Of a DNA stretch of 64,000 nucleotides, positions 31,958 to 41,250 are shown piece after piece. The translations under genes were made by a program, and so were the position numbers. Source of the stretch: G963668655 sp963668655 (GTDB lineage Bacteria > Myxococcota_A > SURF-8). Below the pieces are notes generated by a model. The model saw nothing but the letters and a program-made list of their open reading frames with translations. It made no database searches and was not told the DNA's origin. The stretch covers positions 558,001 through 622,000 of the forward strand of contig CAXXPQ010000004.1 of assembly GCA_963668655.2 (NCBI GenBank). Reading direction: 5' to 3'. Position 1 is the stretch's first letter; every line of letters begins with the position of its first letter.

Positions 31958-34551
31958 GTCGGCTCTCCCGATGGTTTCGGATCCCCTGATGATTCAGGAA
32001 GCCGGATCGTGAACGTGCTTCCCTTTCCGATCCGGCTTTCGACTTCGATGGCTCCCCCCATGAGATCGAGAAGCTTTTTACAAATGGAAAGGCCCAGACC
32101 GGTGCCCTCGTACTTGCGGGTCAAACCGGTGTCGATCTGATGGAAGGGGCGGAATAGGAGCGGAAGTTCTTCCGGCGGCATGCCGATGCCCGTATCGGAA
32201 ACGGACAGACACCACCCATCGCTTTCCTTCCATAGGGACGTACGCACTTCGCCTTTCTGAGTGAATTTGACGGCGTTGTTCAATAAATTCAACAGGATCT
32301 GCTCCAGCCGCCGCCGATCCGTATCGATCATGCCGTTCGATTTCGGAAGGTCCACGTGTAGCGAAATGTTCTTTTTTGCGGCGAGCGGTTCGACAAGCTT
32401 GACGACGTTGCGGACGGATTGCGCGAGTTCGAAGGGCTCCCGTGAAAGCCGGAGCTGTCCGGCCTCGATCTTGCTGATGTCCAGTACGTCGTTGATGAGA
32501 GCGAGCAGGTGGCGCGAGCTGTTCTGCACCATGGTCATCTGCTTTTGCTGCTCCGGATTCAAGGGGCCGGCCAGTTGTTGCAACATGATACCGGTGAAAC
32601 CGATGATCGAATTGAGCGGCGTGCGGAGTTCGTGGGACATATTGGCAAGGAAGGCGGACTTGATCCGATCGGCGGCCTCCGCCCGTTCCTTGGCGACGAG
32701 CAATTCGGCCGTGCGTTCCTCCACTCGCCGTTCCAGGATTTCGGCATGACGTTGAAGATCCAGGTTGAGCTTCCGGATCTTCTCTTCCGCTTCCTTGCGA
32801 TCCGTGATGTCCAAGCCGATGCTTAGTATCTCCTTGATGCTTCCGTTCTCCCCCCAAACGACCTTATTCGTCCATTCAATCCACACCCGTCGTCCATCCC
32901 GACACATGTTTTCGTTGATGTTGCGCTCGAATTTGAACGGATCGGCGCAGATCTCGTCCATCAGGGGCTGCAAATCCCGGCCGGTGCTTTCGTTTTCCGG
33001 AACCAGCGTTCCGATAACGTGCCGCCCAAGAATTTCCTGTTCCGCATAACCGAAGAAGCGCAAACCGAATTCGTTCAGGAAGATGATTCTTCCTTCCGGT
33101 GACCATCGCAGGATAATGCTGTTCGCCAGCATCACTAGTTCGCGATATTCCCGTTCGCTTTCGCGCAGGGCCTCCTCCATGGCTTTCTGTTCGGTGATGT
33201 CCCGCAGGGTTTCGATCGCGCCGGTTCGGCTGCCCTCCTTGTTATATAGAGGAGACGCCACGCCCCACAGATGCGCCCCCCGGCCGTCGTGAAGGCTGGG
33301 AACGAAGAACTCGGCGAAAAGCTTATCTTTTCCGCGCTGAAAGAACGTATAGGCCGATTCGGCCTCGGGTGCAGGATGGTCGAGCAGATCGATCAGGACC
33401 GGGCGTCGCTCGCCGAAGAACGGTTCGGCGTAGGCGTAGGCCCCGTGCCCCAACATTTCCTTTTTCGTCACGCCGGTCATCGTTTCACAGGCTCGATTCC
33501 AGGCGATCACCCGTTTTTCCTCGTCAACGACAAAGGTTGCATCCGGAAGAAACTCCACGATGTCCATGAAACGTTGTTGCGCGTCCTGCAACTGACGGGT
33601 TCGTCGGGTTACCTGGCGTTTGAGAAGCAGGCTTCCGATGAAACTGAGAACGAGCAAAAGCAGCGCCGCCTGTCCTAACACGGCGAGCCAGGTGGGAAGA
33701 TCGAAATGAACTTCGGCGGATGTCCATTTCTTAAGAGACCGATAATACGAAGAACCCGTGTCGCTTTTCATATCGGTCAAATCAGCATCGATCCTTTCCA
33801 ACAGGGATTTCGGCGCGTTTTTTGGTGCCGCGAAAAAGAGATCGGAAGGGTGAAAGATGATGGCGGTATCCGCCAGTCCGCGTTTCCTGGCGTGTTTCGA
33901 TCCGTAGAAGTGGTTCGAGATGGCGGCGTCGGCCTTCGCTTTTAGAACGGCTTCGAAGACGGCATCGTAATCATCCTCGACGACCATCTGGAGATTCACC
34001 CCGAAATCGCTGGCCAGAGCCTTGAAGGTTTCCTGTTGAACGGAACCCTGAAGGACCGCGATCCGTTTTCCCTGCAAGTCCAGAACCGTTCGGATGTCGC
34101 TGTCCTGCCGGACGTAAACCTGAAACCAGGACGCAAGAACCGGCGTTTTGTGAAAAGCGTACAACCGTTCCCGTTCGGCTGTGAGCGCAACGTCCGGCAT
34201 CAGATCGATCTCTCCCCGTTGCAACCTGGCAAGCCCCTCCGAAAACGTTCCCTGACGATACTGAAGCCGCCAACCCTCGCTTTGGGCGATTTGCTGGATA
34301 ACATCGATGAAGATGCCCGCAGGCTCGCCGTCGGGTGCGGTGAAGATTTTGGGGGCGTTTTCGTAAACACCGACAATCAGCGGCCGTTCTTCCGCGAAGG
34401 CGTTCGACATGGCGAAAACGAGGAAAAGAAGAGTGAAAATCGACGCCAGGGATCGCCGCCTAGAAAATCGTATGGCAAAAAGGCGGGCATAAGCGCTTCT
34501 CGGGTGGCACTTCTCGATATGGAGAATTCTTTTTTCCGTTTGACGGATCAA
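31954..34551 (-). CDS. Transmembrane sensor histidine kinase with periplasmic solute-binding domain (BvgS/EvgS-like input)
   Basis: The 865-residue product has an N-terminal hydrophobic segment ending at FAMSNAFA and a SBP_bac_3-type periplasmic domain (about 55-280: LIVGVYENAPKIFTAPDG, LQRGEIDLMPDVALT, GKRIAVLQGS). A transmembrane helix follows (AALLLLVLSFIGSLLL), then two PAS domains, a coiled coil, HisKA with ANMSHELRTPLNSIIGF, and HATPase with LLNLLNNAVKFT and GTGLGLSICKKLL. It probably senses an amino acid or similar small ligand. Unlike BvgS it lacks its own receiver and HPt; these functions may be supplied by the two downstream genes. An upstream basic stretch before the signal segment makes the exact start uncertain. 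Confidence 0.88.
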   Translation of the reverse strand: MIRQTEKRILHIEKCHPRSAYARLFAIRFSRRRSLASIFTLLFLVFAMSNAFAEERPLIVGVYENAPKIFTAPDGEPAGIFIDVIQQIAQSEGWRLQYRQGTFSEGLARLQRGEIDLMPDVALTAERERLYAFHKTPVLASWFQVYVRQDSDIRTVLDLQGKRIAVLQGSVQQETFKALASDFGVNLQMVVEDDYDAVFEAVLKAKADAAISNHFYGSKHARKRGLADTAIIFHPSDLFFAAPKNAPKSLLERIDADLTDMKSDTGSSYYRSLKKWTSAEVHFDLPTWLAVLGQAALLLLVLSFIGSLLLKRQVTRRTRQLQDAQQRFMDIVEFLPDATFVVDEEKRVIAWNRACETMTGVTKKEMLGHGAYAYAEPFFGERRPVLIDLLDHPAPEAESAYTFFQRGKDKLFAEFFVPSLHDGRGAHLWGVASPLYNKEGSRTGAIETLRDITEQKAMEEALRESEREYRELVMLANSIILRWSPEGRIIFLNEFGLRFFGYAEQEILGRHVIGTLVPENESTGRDLQPLMDEICADPFKFERNINENMCRDGRRVWIEWTNKVVWGENGSIKEILSIGLDITDRKEAEEKIRKLNLDLQRHAEILERRVEERTAELLVAKERAEAADRIKSAFLANMSHELRTPLNSIIGFTGIMLQQLAGPLNPEQQKQMTMVQNSSRHLLALINDVLDISKIEAGQLRLSREPFELAQSVRNVVKLVEPLAAKKNISLHVDLPKSNGMIDTDRRRLEQILLNLLNNAVKFTQKGEVRTSLWKESDGWCLSVSDTGIGMPPEELPLLFRPFHQIDTGLTRKYEGTGLGLSICKKLLDLMGGAIEVESRIGKGSTFTIRLPESSGDPKPSGEPT

Positions 34552-34635
34552 GAATAATTCCTTCTATCCCGTAAAAGCGGATACGACAAGAAAATACGCA
34601 ACCTTTCATTACTTATATTTTTTACTATACCACAG

Positions 34636-35716
34636 ATGAACTGTAATCGTCTCGAAAAACGATGGTCGGATGACCCTGATAAGGTCGGCAAAAAACCCTG
34701 TCCACAATGCGGTCATGCGACAAGCCCCAAACAGAAAAACGTCAAGCGAACCATCATCACCTCCATCGGCGAAGTCACCTATTCCCGCCACGCCTACTAT
34801 TGCCCCAAATGCAAAACGCCCGATTACCCCGCCGATGAGAAAATCAAAAGCGATCTCGGCCACGGCTCCATGACGCAAGACCTCACCGACCTCGCCCTCG
34901 ATTTCGCCATGAACGACCCCTATGAAATCGCCGCCGAACGCTTCAAAGTCCATCACGGCGTCGAGCTTTCCCGCTCCGGTTTCCAGCGCATCGTCGAAGA
35001 GGCGAGCGAGAAAATCGCTCAAAAAAAACGATGAAATCCAGCCGATAACCCGTCTGCCCGTCAATGAGAAGAACGTGCACAAAGCAGCCGTCGTGCAGGT
35101 GGACGGAAGCATGGTCAGCCGTCGGGAGGACGGCTGGAAAGAGATAAAACTCGCGAGCGTCGGGGTGCATGGCGAGCTTTCACGCACCGATCTGGCCGAC
35201 ATGAACAAGGATCGTCTGGAGTGAAAACTCTTCGATGCAGAGGGTTTCGGGGTGTTGCAGAGCCGGAAGGATGTGCTTTGGATCGCCGATGGAGCCCCCT
35301 ATATATGGGCGATGCAGAAAAGGCTCTGTCCGAATGCGAAGACGCTGTTGGATTTTTATCACGTTCTCCAGCATGCGAGCGATTGCGCGAAAGTAATTCT
35401 CGAAGAGGATCCGATGCTTGTGCGCCTTTTCCGCAAGCGGGTGAACGTGCTGCTTTGCACGGGGCGGGTCGCTCAGCTCTTCGATGAGTTGAAGGAGTGT
35501 ACGCCGTACAAACCGAGAAAGAAGGTGGATAAGCGAAACAGGGATGCTCTTGAAAAACGGCTGAAATATCTTTGGGTGAATCGAACGAGGCTTGGTTACA
35601 AGGAATTTCTGGAGAAGGACTGGCCGATCGGATCGGGTGCGATCGAGAGCGCGCACCGGCATGTGATTCAAAAACGGATGAAACAGGCGGCTTCCATAGA
35701 TATCTTCTCAATATAG
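34636..35716 (+). pseudogene. Decayed ISKra4-family transposase
   Basis: The sequence parallels the transposase at 23720-24885: KRWSDDPDKVG, CPQCGHATSPKQK, AAVVQVDGSMVSRR, VLWIADGAPYIW, LLDFYHVLQHA and WPIGSGAIESAH. It is broken by a one-base shift in a run of eight A (35021-35028), by an in-frame TGA at 35222-35224, and by loss of the last 40 or so residues after MKQAAS. The 5' end also seems to be missing. It is not identical in DNA to the other copy, so it comes from a different, older insertion. It lies between the sensor kinase and the outer-membrane protein gene. Confidence 0.85.
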
Positions 35717-35786
35717 TCTATTGATAGGATTATACTCCAACACGGAATTCGTGTCGAGAATATTCATTTACTCGTGACGACACTGC

Positions 35787-37070
35787 CTAGAAACTGACTT
35801 TTGCTTTAACGAATACATCGTCGTTGTTGTCGTACTGTCCAAAGGAGCTTTTGGTTCCAAGAAATGCATCGCCTCCGGCTCGCACGTGAAAGGCATCCGA
35901 AACCGCGTAATCGATGTAGGCGCGAAGAAAGCCATTGGGTTCGTTGATCCCCATATAGCCCATGGCGGATAATTCAAGCGTTTGCCTTAAGAGAAGCTTC
36001 GATATTTTCAATGTCGCCAGCAAGCCGTGCTCTTCCGTGCCGACTTCTGAATCGTAGTCGAAGACGGCGCTGTGTTGGAATTGGGTCGTTATCGTCCAAT
36101 CACCCGGAGGTGTCCAATCGACGCCGCCCATCCAGACGAGCCATGGACGCGTGTAGGTGGTCGTATCGGCCATCCGTTGTCCCTCGAAACGCTTGTTGAA
36201 ATAGAAGGCCGATTCGAAACGGAATACGAAATCCGAAACCGGAGCCGAGAGATCGAAACCGGCAAACCCCAATCGGTGATGCTTTGGCGACAACGCCAAT
36301 TCCGTCGGGGCGTCGGGATCGTTTACTTCGCGATGCACGGTGGCGGTGTCGTCCCAGGTGTAGAATCCGGAAAAGGAGAAATCCGCGGCGGACGTATAAA
36401 AGGAAAGCTTTCCTCCGATCTCGCTCGAATCAATGCCTGGATCCGGCCTTCGTGTTTCCTTTACGAACAGCGTCATTCCCTCCGGTACGGCGATCGGGAT
36501 ATCCCAGGGACTTCCCTCGATCGGGAGAATATTCGCCTGGAAAATGGGAAGCCAGACCAACTCGAAATCGACGATTTCGTGAAGCACCCGAAAACGCACG
36601 GCCTCCACCGGTATGCGGGTATCCTCGTATTCCGTGGCGAGAAAGTCCGTATAATCCCTCGGCGAGACGATATCCGTGATCGCCAGGCCGTCGGCCTTGC
36701 CCCAAACGACGATCTGACGCCCGATCCTCACGTCGAACGCCTCGTGTTGGTACTCCATGAACAATTCGCGGAGTTCCCCGAACGCCCCTTTGTATTGGAT
36801 GCCGCCGGAGCGCAACACGATGTCTTCATGCGTCATATTGACGTAATCCATTCCGAGATTGATCGAACCGAAGGCGGACAAACGGTCGGCGGTCATCCAT
36901 AAACCAAGGCGTAGGCGCGTCCGTGAAGTCGTGAAGTCCCACGGCTCATGTATGCGCAATGCGTGGTAAGTTTCCACGAACCCTTCCGGATTCCACTCCA
37001 CGGCGAAAGCTCGGGCGGGTGGAAAAAGCAGGAGTGAAGCGAGCAGCAGAAAAAGAAGTATGAATTTCAT
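35787..37070 (-). CDS. Outer-membrane beta-barrel protein (DUF1302-like)
   Basis: The 427-residue product starts at ATG 37070 behind AAGGGGAG. It has a signal peptide ending PPARAFA, then alternating-residue beta strands throughout (SRTRLRLGLWMTAD, GELRELFMEYQHEAFDVRIGRQIVVWGKADG), and ends in ..VFVKAKVSF with a terminal Phe as in outer-membrane barrels. RQ(I/V)VVWGKADG with ITDIVSPRDYTDF is the signature I associate with DUF1302-type proteins that commonly neighbour MMPL/RND pumps and LolA-like proteins. It is the last gene of the operon and probably forms the outer-membrane part of the export path. Confidence 0.78.
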   Translation of the reverse strand: MKFILLFLLLASLLLFPPARAFAVEWNPEGFVETYHALRIHEPWDFTTSRTRLRLGLWMTADRLSAFGSINLGMDYVNMTHEDIVLRSGGIQYKGAFGELRELFMEYQHEAFDVRIGRQIVVWGKADGLAITDIVSPRDYTDFLATEYEDTRIPVEAVRFRVLHEIVDFELVWLPIFQANILPIEGSPWDIPIAVPEGMTLFVKETRRPDPGIDSSEIGGKLSFYTSAADFSFSGFYTWDDTATVHREVNDPDAPTELALSPKHHRLGFAGFDLSAPVSDFVFRFESAFYFNKRFEGQRMADTTTYTRPWLVWMGGVDWTPPGDWTITTQFQHSAVFDYDSEVGTEEHGLLATLKISKLLLRQTLELSAMGYMGINEPNGFLRAYIDYAVSDAFHVRAGGDAFLGTKSSFGQYDNNDDVFVKAKVSF

Positions 37071-37123
37071 CGAATTCTCCCCTTATCGTCAAGGATCACC
37101 CGTTCGACGCTTTTCGGCGAAAT

Positions 37124-39499
37124 TCACGGCATCGGCTTTTTCTGCGTCTCGAATGGCCGGGTCAGCAGAATCAGGCTCGGCGTTACGAAATAGTCGCTGA
37201 GCAGCGCGGACACAAAACCCAGGGATGCCAGGGCTCCGATACGCGCCATGTTCGACACCGGGGAAAACACATACATAAGGAAACTCACGGAGAGAACGAT
37301 GGTCGTCATTGCCAGCGTTTTTCCAATCGTGGAAAACGAGTTGCGGATCGCCTGCGAGTAGTCGCCGCATTTCTCGAACTCATATTTGATTTGATTGATG
37401 AAGTGAATGGTGTCGTCCACCGCGATACCCAGCAACATGGGCATAATGGTCATGGTCATCATGTCGAGGGGGGAATCGAAATACCCCATGTAACTTGCGA
37501 TAACGACAAGCGGGGCGAAGTTCGGGATCATCCCGATCAGTCCGATCTTCAGACTCCCGAACGCCAGGATCAACAGAATTCCGATCACCACCAGGGCCGT
37601 AATCAGGGATTTGATTTCCCCGGTAACGATCTTCTTGTTGAGTTCGGCGAACTGTACGGCGCCTCCGACCTCGGCAACCCTGGCATTCGGAAAATGCTTT
37701 TCGCTGAAGGCTTTGATCGCATCGAGTTCCCGAACGATCTCGTTGGCCTTGAACTGGGTCAGATTCACCTGGGCGCGCAGGATGGAGTACTCTTCATCGA
37801 TCCAGTCGAAGGCTTTCCGTCCGCCGGACATTTCGTAGAGCAGCAGAATCTGAGCGATGAAGTTTCGGTCGTCGGGGATCTTGTACCAGGCGGGGTCGTC
37901 GTCGTGAAGCGTCTGATTCGTCTCCTTGATGATATCCAGGATGGAGAAAACCGAACTGGCGTTCTCGTTCTTTTTGGTCAGTTCGAAATCTCCGACCATC
38001 GTCAGCAGTTCATCAAATTTCCTCAGTGTTTCCGGATCCTTGACGGCATCCAGCTTGTCGAAATCGACCGTAACGTTATAGGTGATATAAGATCCCAACT
38101 GTGACTGGGTTACCTCGTAAACCCGTTTCACATAGGGAATCTTCAATCCCATGAAGCGAAACATGTCCATTTCGACTGTCAAGTACCGAACGCCCGGTAA
38201 AATAAGGACGGTGACAATTACGAAACAGACCACGATGGCCTTCGAGTGCTTCAATACGAAACCGCCCATGGACGCCATGATGCGATCGAACGGGGACGGG
38301 CCTCCCGCATGGCTCGTCTTGGCTTTTCTCCCTTTTCCAAAGCTCATCAGAATCGGAATGAGCGAGACGACAAAGAGGAAATCCACGATGACGACCGCCG
38401 CGCAGGTGTATCCCAGCCAATTGATGGTCACGATTCCGACGGCGGCGAACGACATCACCGATCCGACGGTCGTGAAAGCCGTGAAGAAAATCGGCCATCC
38501 GGTTTCCTCCACCGAGGCGACGGCCGCAGTCTTGCGATTCCCGTTTTCCGTGAATTTCCGCTTGAATGCGTTGACGAGATGAATGGAATAGCTGACTGAT
38601 AAGGCCATTCCCAAAAGGATCGGCAACGTCATCATGTTTGCGTCGACGCCGAACCCCAGCCATCCCGAAATCCCGAATACGACGAGAATTCCCATCACCG
38701 TCGTAAAAACGGGAACGACGACTCCCCGTACGGAACGTAAGAACACGATCAGCAAAACGATCATGGCGACGAATCCGGAAAGGACGCGAGTCTTGGCTTC
38801 TTTTGCAAAAAAGTCCCGCTCCTCGGTTTCGCTGTAGGGCAGTCCCGCCGCTTTCAGCGTGTACCGATCGCTTTTCCAACGCGGATCCGTAACGACGGCG
38901 ATCGCCGCCTCCCCCGCTTGAAACATGGGATCCGTGTCCGTCGTTTTCTTCCATTCCTTTTCGGGAGGATATTCGACCAACGAAAGACTGAGCCAGGTTT
39001 CCGTGGAATCCTTGGAAACCAGTTTGTCGGCCAGCGCTTTTCGAGACAGTATAAGCTTTCGGATTTCTTCGAGTTTTTGCGGATCCTGGGGGATTCCATC
39101 TTCGAACGGGTTGATCACGCGGATTCCGTCTTCTGTTCCGACGACGACTTCCAACTCCGTCAGGGAATGCACCTCATCCGCATAGGGAACCTTTCGGATC
39201 AACGCATCACCGAGATCCTTAATGGTTTTAAGAACTTCGGGATGAAAGACATCCTCCGATTCGATCAGAACACCGATCGTGTCGTTATTGCCGAATTGAT
39301 CTTCGAATACCTTGCGAGCGATTTCGATATCCTCGTTGTCGTCGAACCAGTGTTCCCGCGAGTTGACGATATCCACGTGCTTGAGTCCGCTGACACCCAC
39401 CGCCGTCAACACCAGCGCGAACAGCAGAAAAAGCCATCGGTTTTGGATTTGGAACTCCGCCAGTCGTTTGAAATACAAATTCAGTTTTCGTACTTTCAT
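37124..39499 (-). CDS. MMPL/RND-superfamily transporter
   Basis: The 791-residue product (ATG 39499 behind AGAGGT) has two repeated halves. Each half has an N-terminal helix, a large periplasmic loop and about five helices, as in HpnN/MmpL-type RND permeases. Visible are FLLFALVLTAVGVSGL, FGVDANMMTLPILLGMALSVSYSIHLVNAFKRK and its counterpart MMTMTIMPMLLGIAVDDTIHFINQIK in the second half, where the Asp residues of GIAVDD are candidate proton-relay sites. Such proteins move lipids or hydrophobic metabolites. Its neighbours, a LolA-like protein and an outer-membrane barrel, fit lipid export across the envelope. Confidence 0.88.
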   Translation of the reverse strand: MKVRKLNLYFKRLAEFQIQNRWLFLLFALVLTAVGVSGLKHVDIVNSREHWFDDNEDIEIARKVFEDQFGNNDTIGVLIESEDVFHPEVLKTIKDLGDALIRKVPYADEVHSLTELEVVVGTEDGIRVINPFEDGIPQDPQKLEEIRKLILSRKALADKLVSKDSTETWLSLSLVEYPPEKEWKKTTDTDPMFQAGEAAIAVVTDPRWKSDRYTLKAAGLPYSETEERDFFAKEAKTRVLSGFVAMIVLLIVFLRSVRGVVVPVFTTVMGILVVFGISGWLGFGVDANMMTLPILLGMALSVSYSIHLVNAFKRKFTENGNRKTAAVASVEETGWPIFFTAFTTVGSVMSFAAVGIVTINWLGYTCAAVVIVDFLFVVSLIPILMSFGKGRKAKTSHAGGPSPFDRIMASMGGFVLKHSKAIVVCFVIVTVLILPGVRYLTVEMDMFRFMGLKIPYVKRVYEVTQSQLGSYITYNVTVDFDKLDAVKDPETLRKFDELLTMVGDFELTKKNENASSVFSILDIIKETNQTLHDDDPAWYKIPDDRNFIAQILLLYEMSGGRKAFDWIDEEYSILRAQVNLTQFKANEIVRELDAIKAFSEKHFPNARVAEVGGAVQFAELNKKIVTGEIKSLITALVVIGILLILAFGSLKIGLIGMIPNFAPLVVIASYMGYFDSPLDMMTMTIMPMLLGIAVDDTIHFINQIKYEFEKCGDYSQAIRNSFSTIGKTLAMTTIVLSVSFLMYVFSPVSNMARIGALASLGFVSALLSDYFVTPSLILLTRPFETQKKPMP

Positions 39500-39630
39500 T
39501 TTTTACCTCTTCCAGCCGGGAAGGCGGCAGATGCACGGTTGACTCCTCCCGTTGCTGCAGTTATTTGGAAACGACGTCCGCTTTACGGATCCGCATTTGG
39601 AACACGAATGTAAGGCATGGGATCCGGCGA

Positions 39631-40413
39631 CTATTTCAGGCGGCAACGCTCGACTCCGGAGGGCCGGAACAGACGCTCCTGGATGTCGATGTCATATGCG
39701 ATCTCCTTGATTTTCAAATGCGTTTTGTGCTTGGATTGCACGTTTTCCATCTCCATCGCCAGGACGGTCCAGAATCCCTGCCTGGAAACCAGTTCCTTCA
39801 CTTCGAGGGTCTTCAGCAGGCGCTTGTCGCGGTCGTAATAGTCGGCGTAGACGACCGACAAGGCGTCTTTCCGAATCAGGCTCACGATTTTCGAATATCC
39901 GGCATCCACGGGATCCTTCGCCGTCGATTCAATTTTCCAGCATTGCCCGCCGAAGCAGGGTTCCTCGCCCAGTAGTTTATAGGTGAAGTCATCGAGATCG
40001 CGATCTCCGATGTCGTCATAGGTGAAATCGCTGCCCATGAAGTAGTCGTTTTTCGAACTCCCCGAAATCCGCCGCACTTTCCGCATGGCGGGCAGGAAGA
40101 TCCAGCGATCGTCCTCTTTGTCGGCTTCGTCGTACTCGAACGATAAGAAGGTCGTTCCGCTGACGTCCGCGGGTTTCTCGAACTGCATGATGGTCTTGGT
40201 GTCCTTACCGTAGTCTTTGGAATAGCTGAGTACGGTGCGGACGCGCCGCCGACCACTTTTGTTGATGAGCGTCATTTCCATCAAGGTGCGTCGGGTTTCC
40301 CCGTCCGGCACGTCATCCACTTGTTCCATGATTTGGCGGGCCGTTTTCACCGGAGAGGCCGGTGCCGGTGTCTGGGTGAAACAAAGCATCAGTAGAATGC
40401 AGATGGCTCTCAT
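39631..40413 (-). CDS. LolA-like outer-membrane lipoprotein-sorting protein
   Basis: ATG 40413 follows AAGGAGAAGAG and gives 260 residues with a signal peptide (MRAICILLMLCFTQTPAPAS). The mature part includes DDVPDGETRRTLMEMTLINKSG, FLSFEYDE, DRWIFLPAMRKVRRISGSSK and YFMGSDFTYDDIGDRDLDDF, highly typical of the LolA-like family that is coded beside RND pumps. It is predicted to carry lipid-like cargo through the periplasm between the RND permease and the outer membrane. A gap of 207 bases upstream may hold an additional promoter. Confidence 0.85.
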   Translation of the reverse strand: MRAICILLMLCFTQTPAPASPVKTARQIMEQVDDVPDGETRRTLMEMTLINKSGRRRVRTVLSYSKDYGKDTKTIMQFEKPADVSGTTFLSFEYDEADKEDDRWIFLPAMRKVRRISGSSKNDYFMGSDFTYDDIGDRDLDDFTYKLLGEEPCFGGQCWKIESTAKDPVDAGYSKIVSLIRKDALSVVYADYYDRDKRLLKTLEVKELVSRQGFWTVLAMEMENVQSKHKTHLKIKEIAYDIDIQERLFRPSGVERCRLK

Positions 40414-40620
40414 ATCTCTTCTCCTTTCAAGTTCTCTTTCTTCGGTCGGGTGCGTAGACGAGCTTCTCAAAGCCGGTGTCCAGTCGCTTAACAAATAGTC
40501 ATTGCTACGATTTTCCTCTTTCTGTTCGCTCCTGGCATCCCAAAGGATCATGCCGTTGAAACCCAAGAACAAGTATAGTCAAGTATAACAAGACAACTCT
40601 TGCTATCTGGCAAAAAAAAC

Positions 40621-41241
40621 TCACCGGCGGACGGCTCTTGCAAAAACGGCCTTCGTTTTGACTCCGATCAGTTCGTCCTCCCGGACTTCAAATTCTTGCG
40701 CTTCCAATAGAGTGCGGGTGGAGGCGACCGTGAGGGTTCTCGATTTGGTCGGCGGCTTTCCGAAGGCGCGCAAATAACGGAAAATCATGCCGAGTTTGGC
40801 CAAGAACGCCATTCCCTCCGACGTGAAACTGACGACGACAAGCGAACCTCCCGGCTTCAGTACGCGCCGACACTGGGCGAGCGCCTCTGCGGGATCCGGA
40901 ATCACATGCAGCAGATTGATCATCACGACGACGTCGAAACGATTGTCGGGATAGGTCAGGGCGCAACAATCCTGTTTCTCGATGGTTACGTTGGGATTTC
41001 CTTCAAGACGTTTTGCGCAAACCTGCATCATGTCCTCGGAAAGATCGGTTACGTAGAGTTTCCTCGCAATCCTCGCAAGGATGGCGGAGTAGGTTCCGTT
41101 GCCCGCACCCAGTTCCAACACATCCCCCGCCAGATTCTGGGCGGCCAGCCTGTTGCAGATCGCGTCGATGCTGGGCCTGCCCACGATGTAGGTAACACGC
41201 TTCTCGAAATCGTCTGCCATCGACTCCCACTTGTTTTCCAA
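40621..41241 (-). CDS. Class I SAM-dependent methyltransferase
   Basis: I take TTG 41241 (MENKWESMADDFEKR), because AGGAGG lies five bases upstream; GTG 41247 overlaps that site. The 206-residue product has VLELGAGNGTYSAIL (SAM-binding motif I), LYVTDLSEDMM (acidic residue after beta-2), RFDVVVMINLLHVIPDP (motif IV region) and LKPGGSLVVVSF. This is the UbiE/Methyltransf_11 pattern. It starts nine bases after the second methyltransferase gene of the same operon. The substrate is unknown; a quinone-, lipid- or polyketide-like molecule exported by the adjacent pump is plausible. Confidence 0.85.
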   Translation of the reverse strand: MENKWESMADDFEKRVTYIVGRPSIDAICNRLAAQNLAGDVLELGAGNGTYSAILARIARKLYVTDLSEDMMQVCAKRLEGNPNVTIEKQDCCALTYPDNRFDVVVMINLLHVIPDPAEALAQCRRVLKPGGSLVVVSFTSEGMAFLAKLGMIFRYLRAFGKPPTKSRTLTVASTRTLLEAQEFEVREDELIGVKTKAVFARAVRR

Positions 41242-41250
41242 TAACACCTC

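Noticed and set aside
35021..35034. A8 run as a programmed frameshift site in the ISKra4 transposase
   Set aside because: The gene also has an in-frame stop and truncated ends, so simple decay explains it better.
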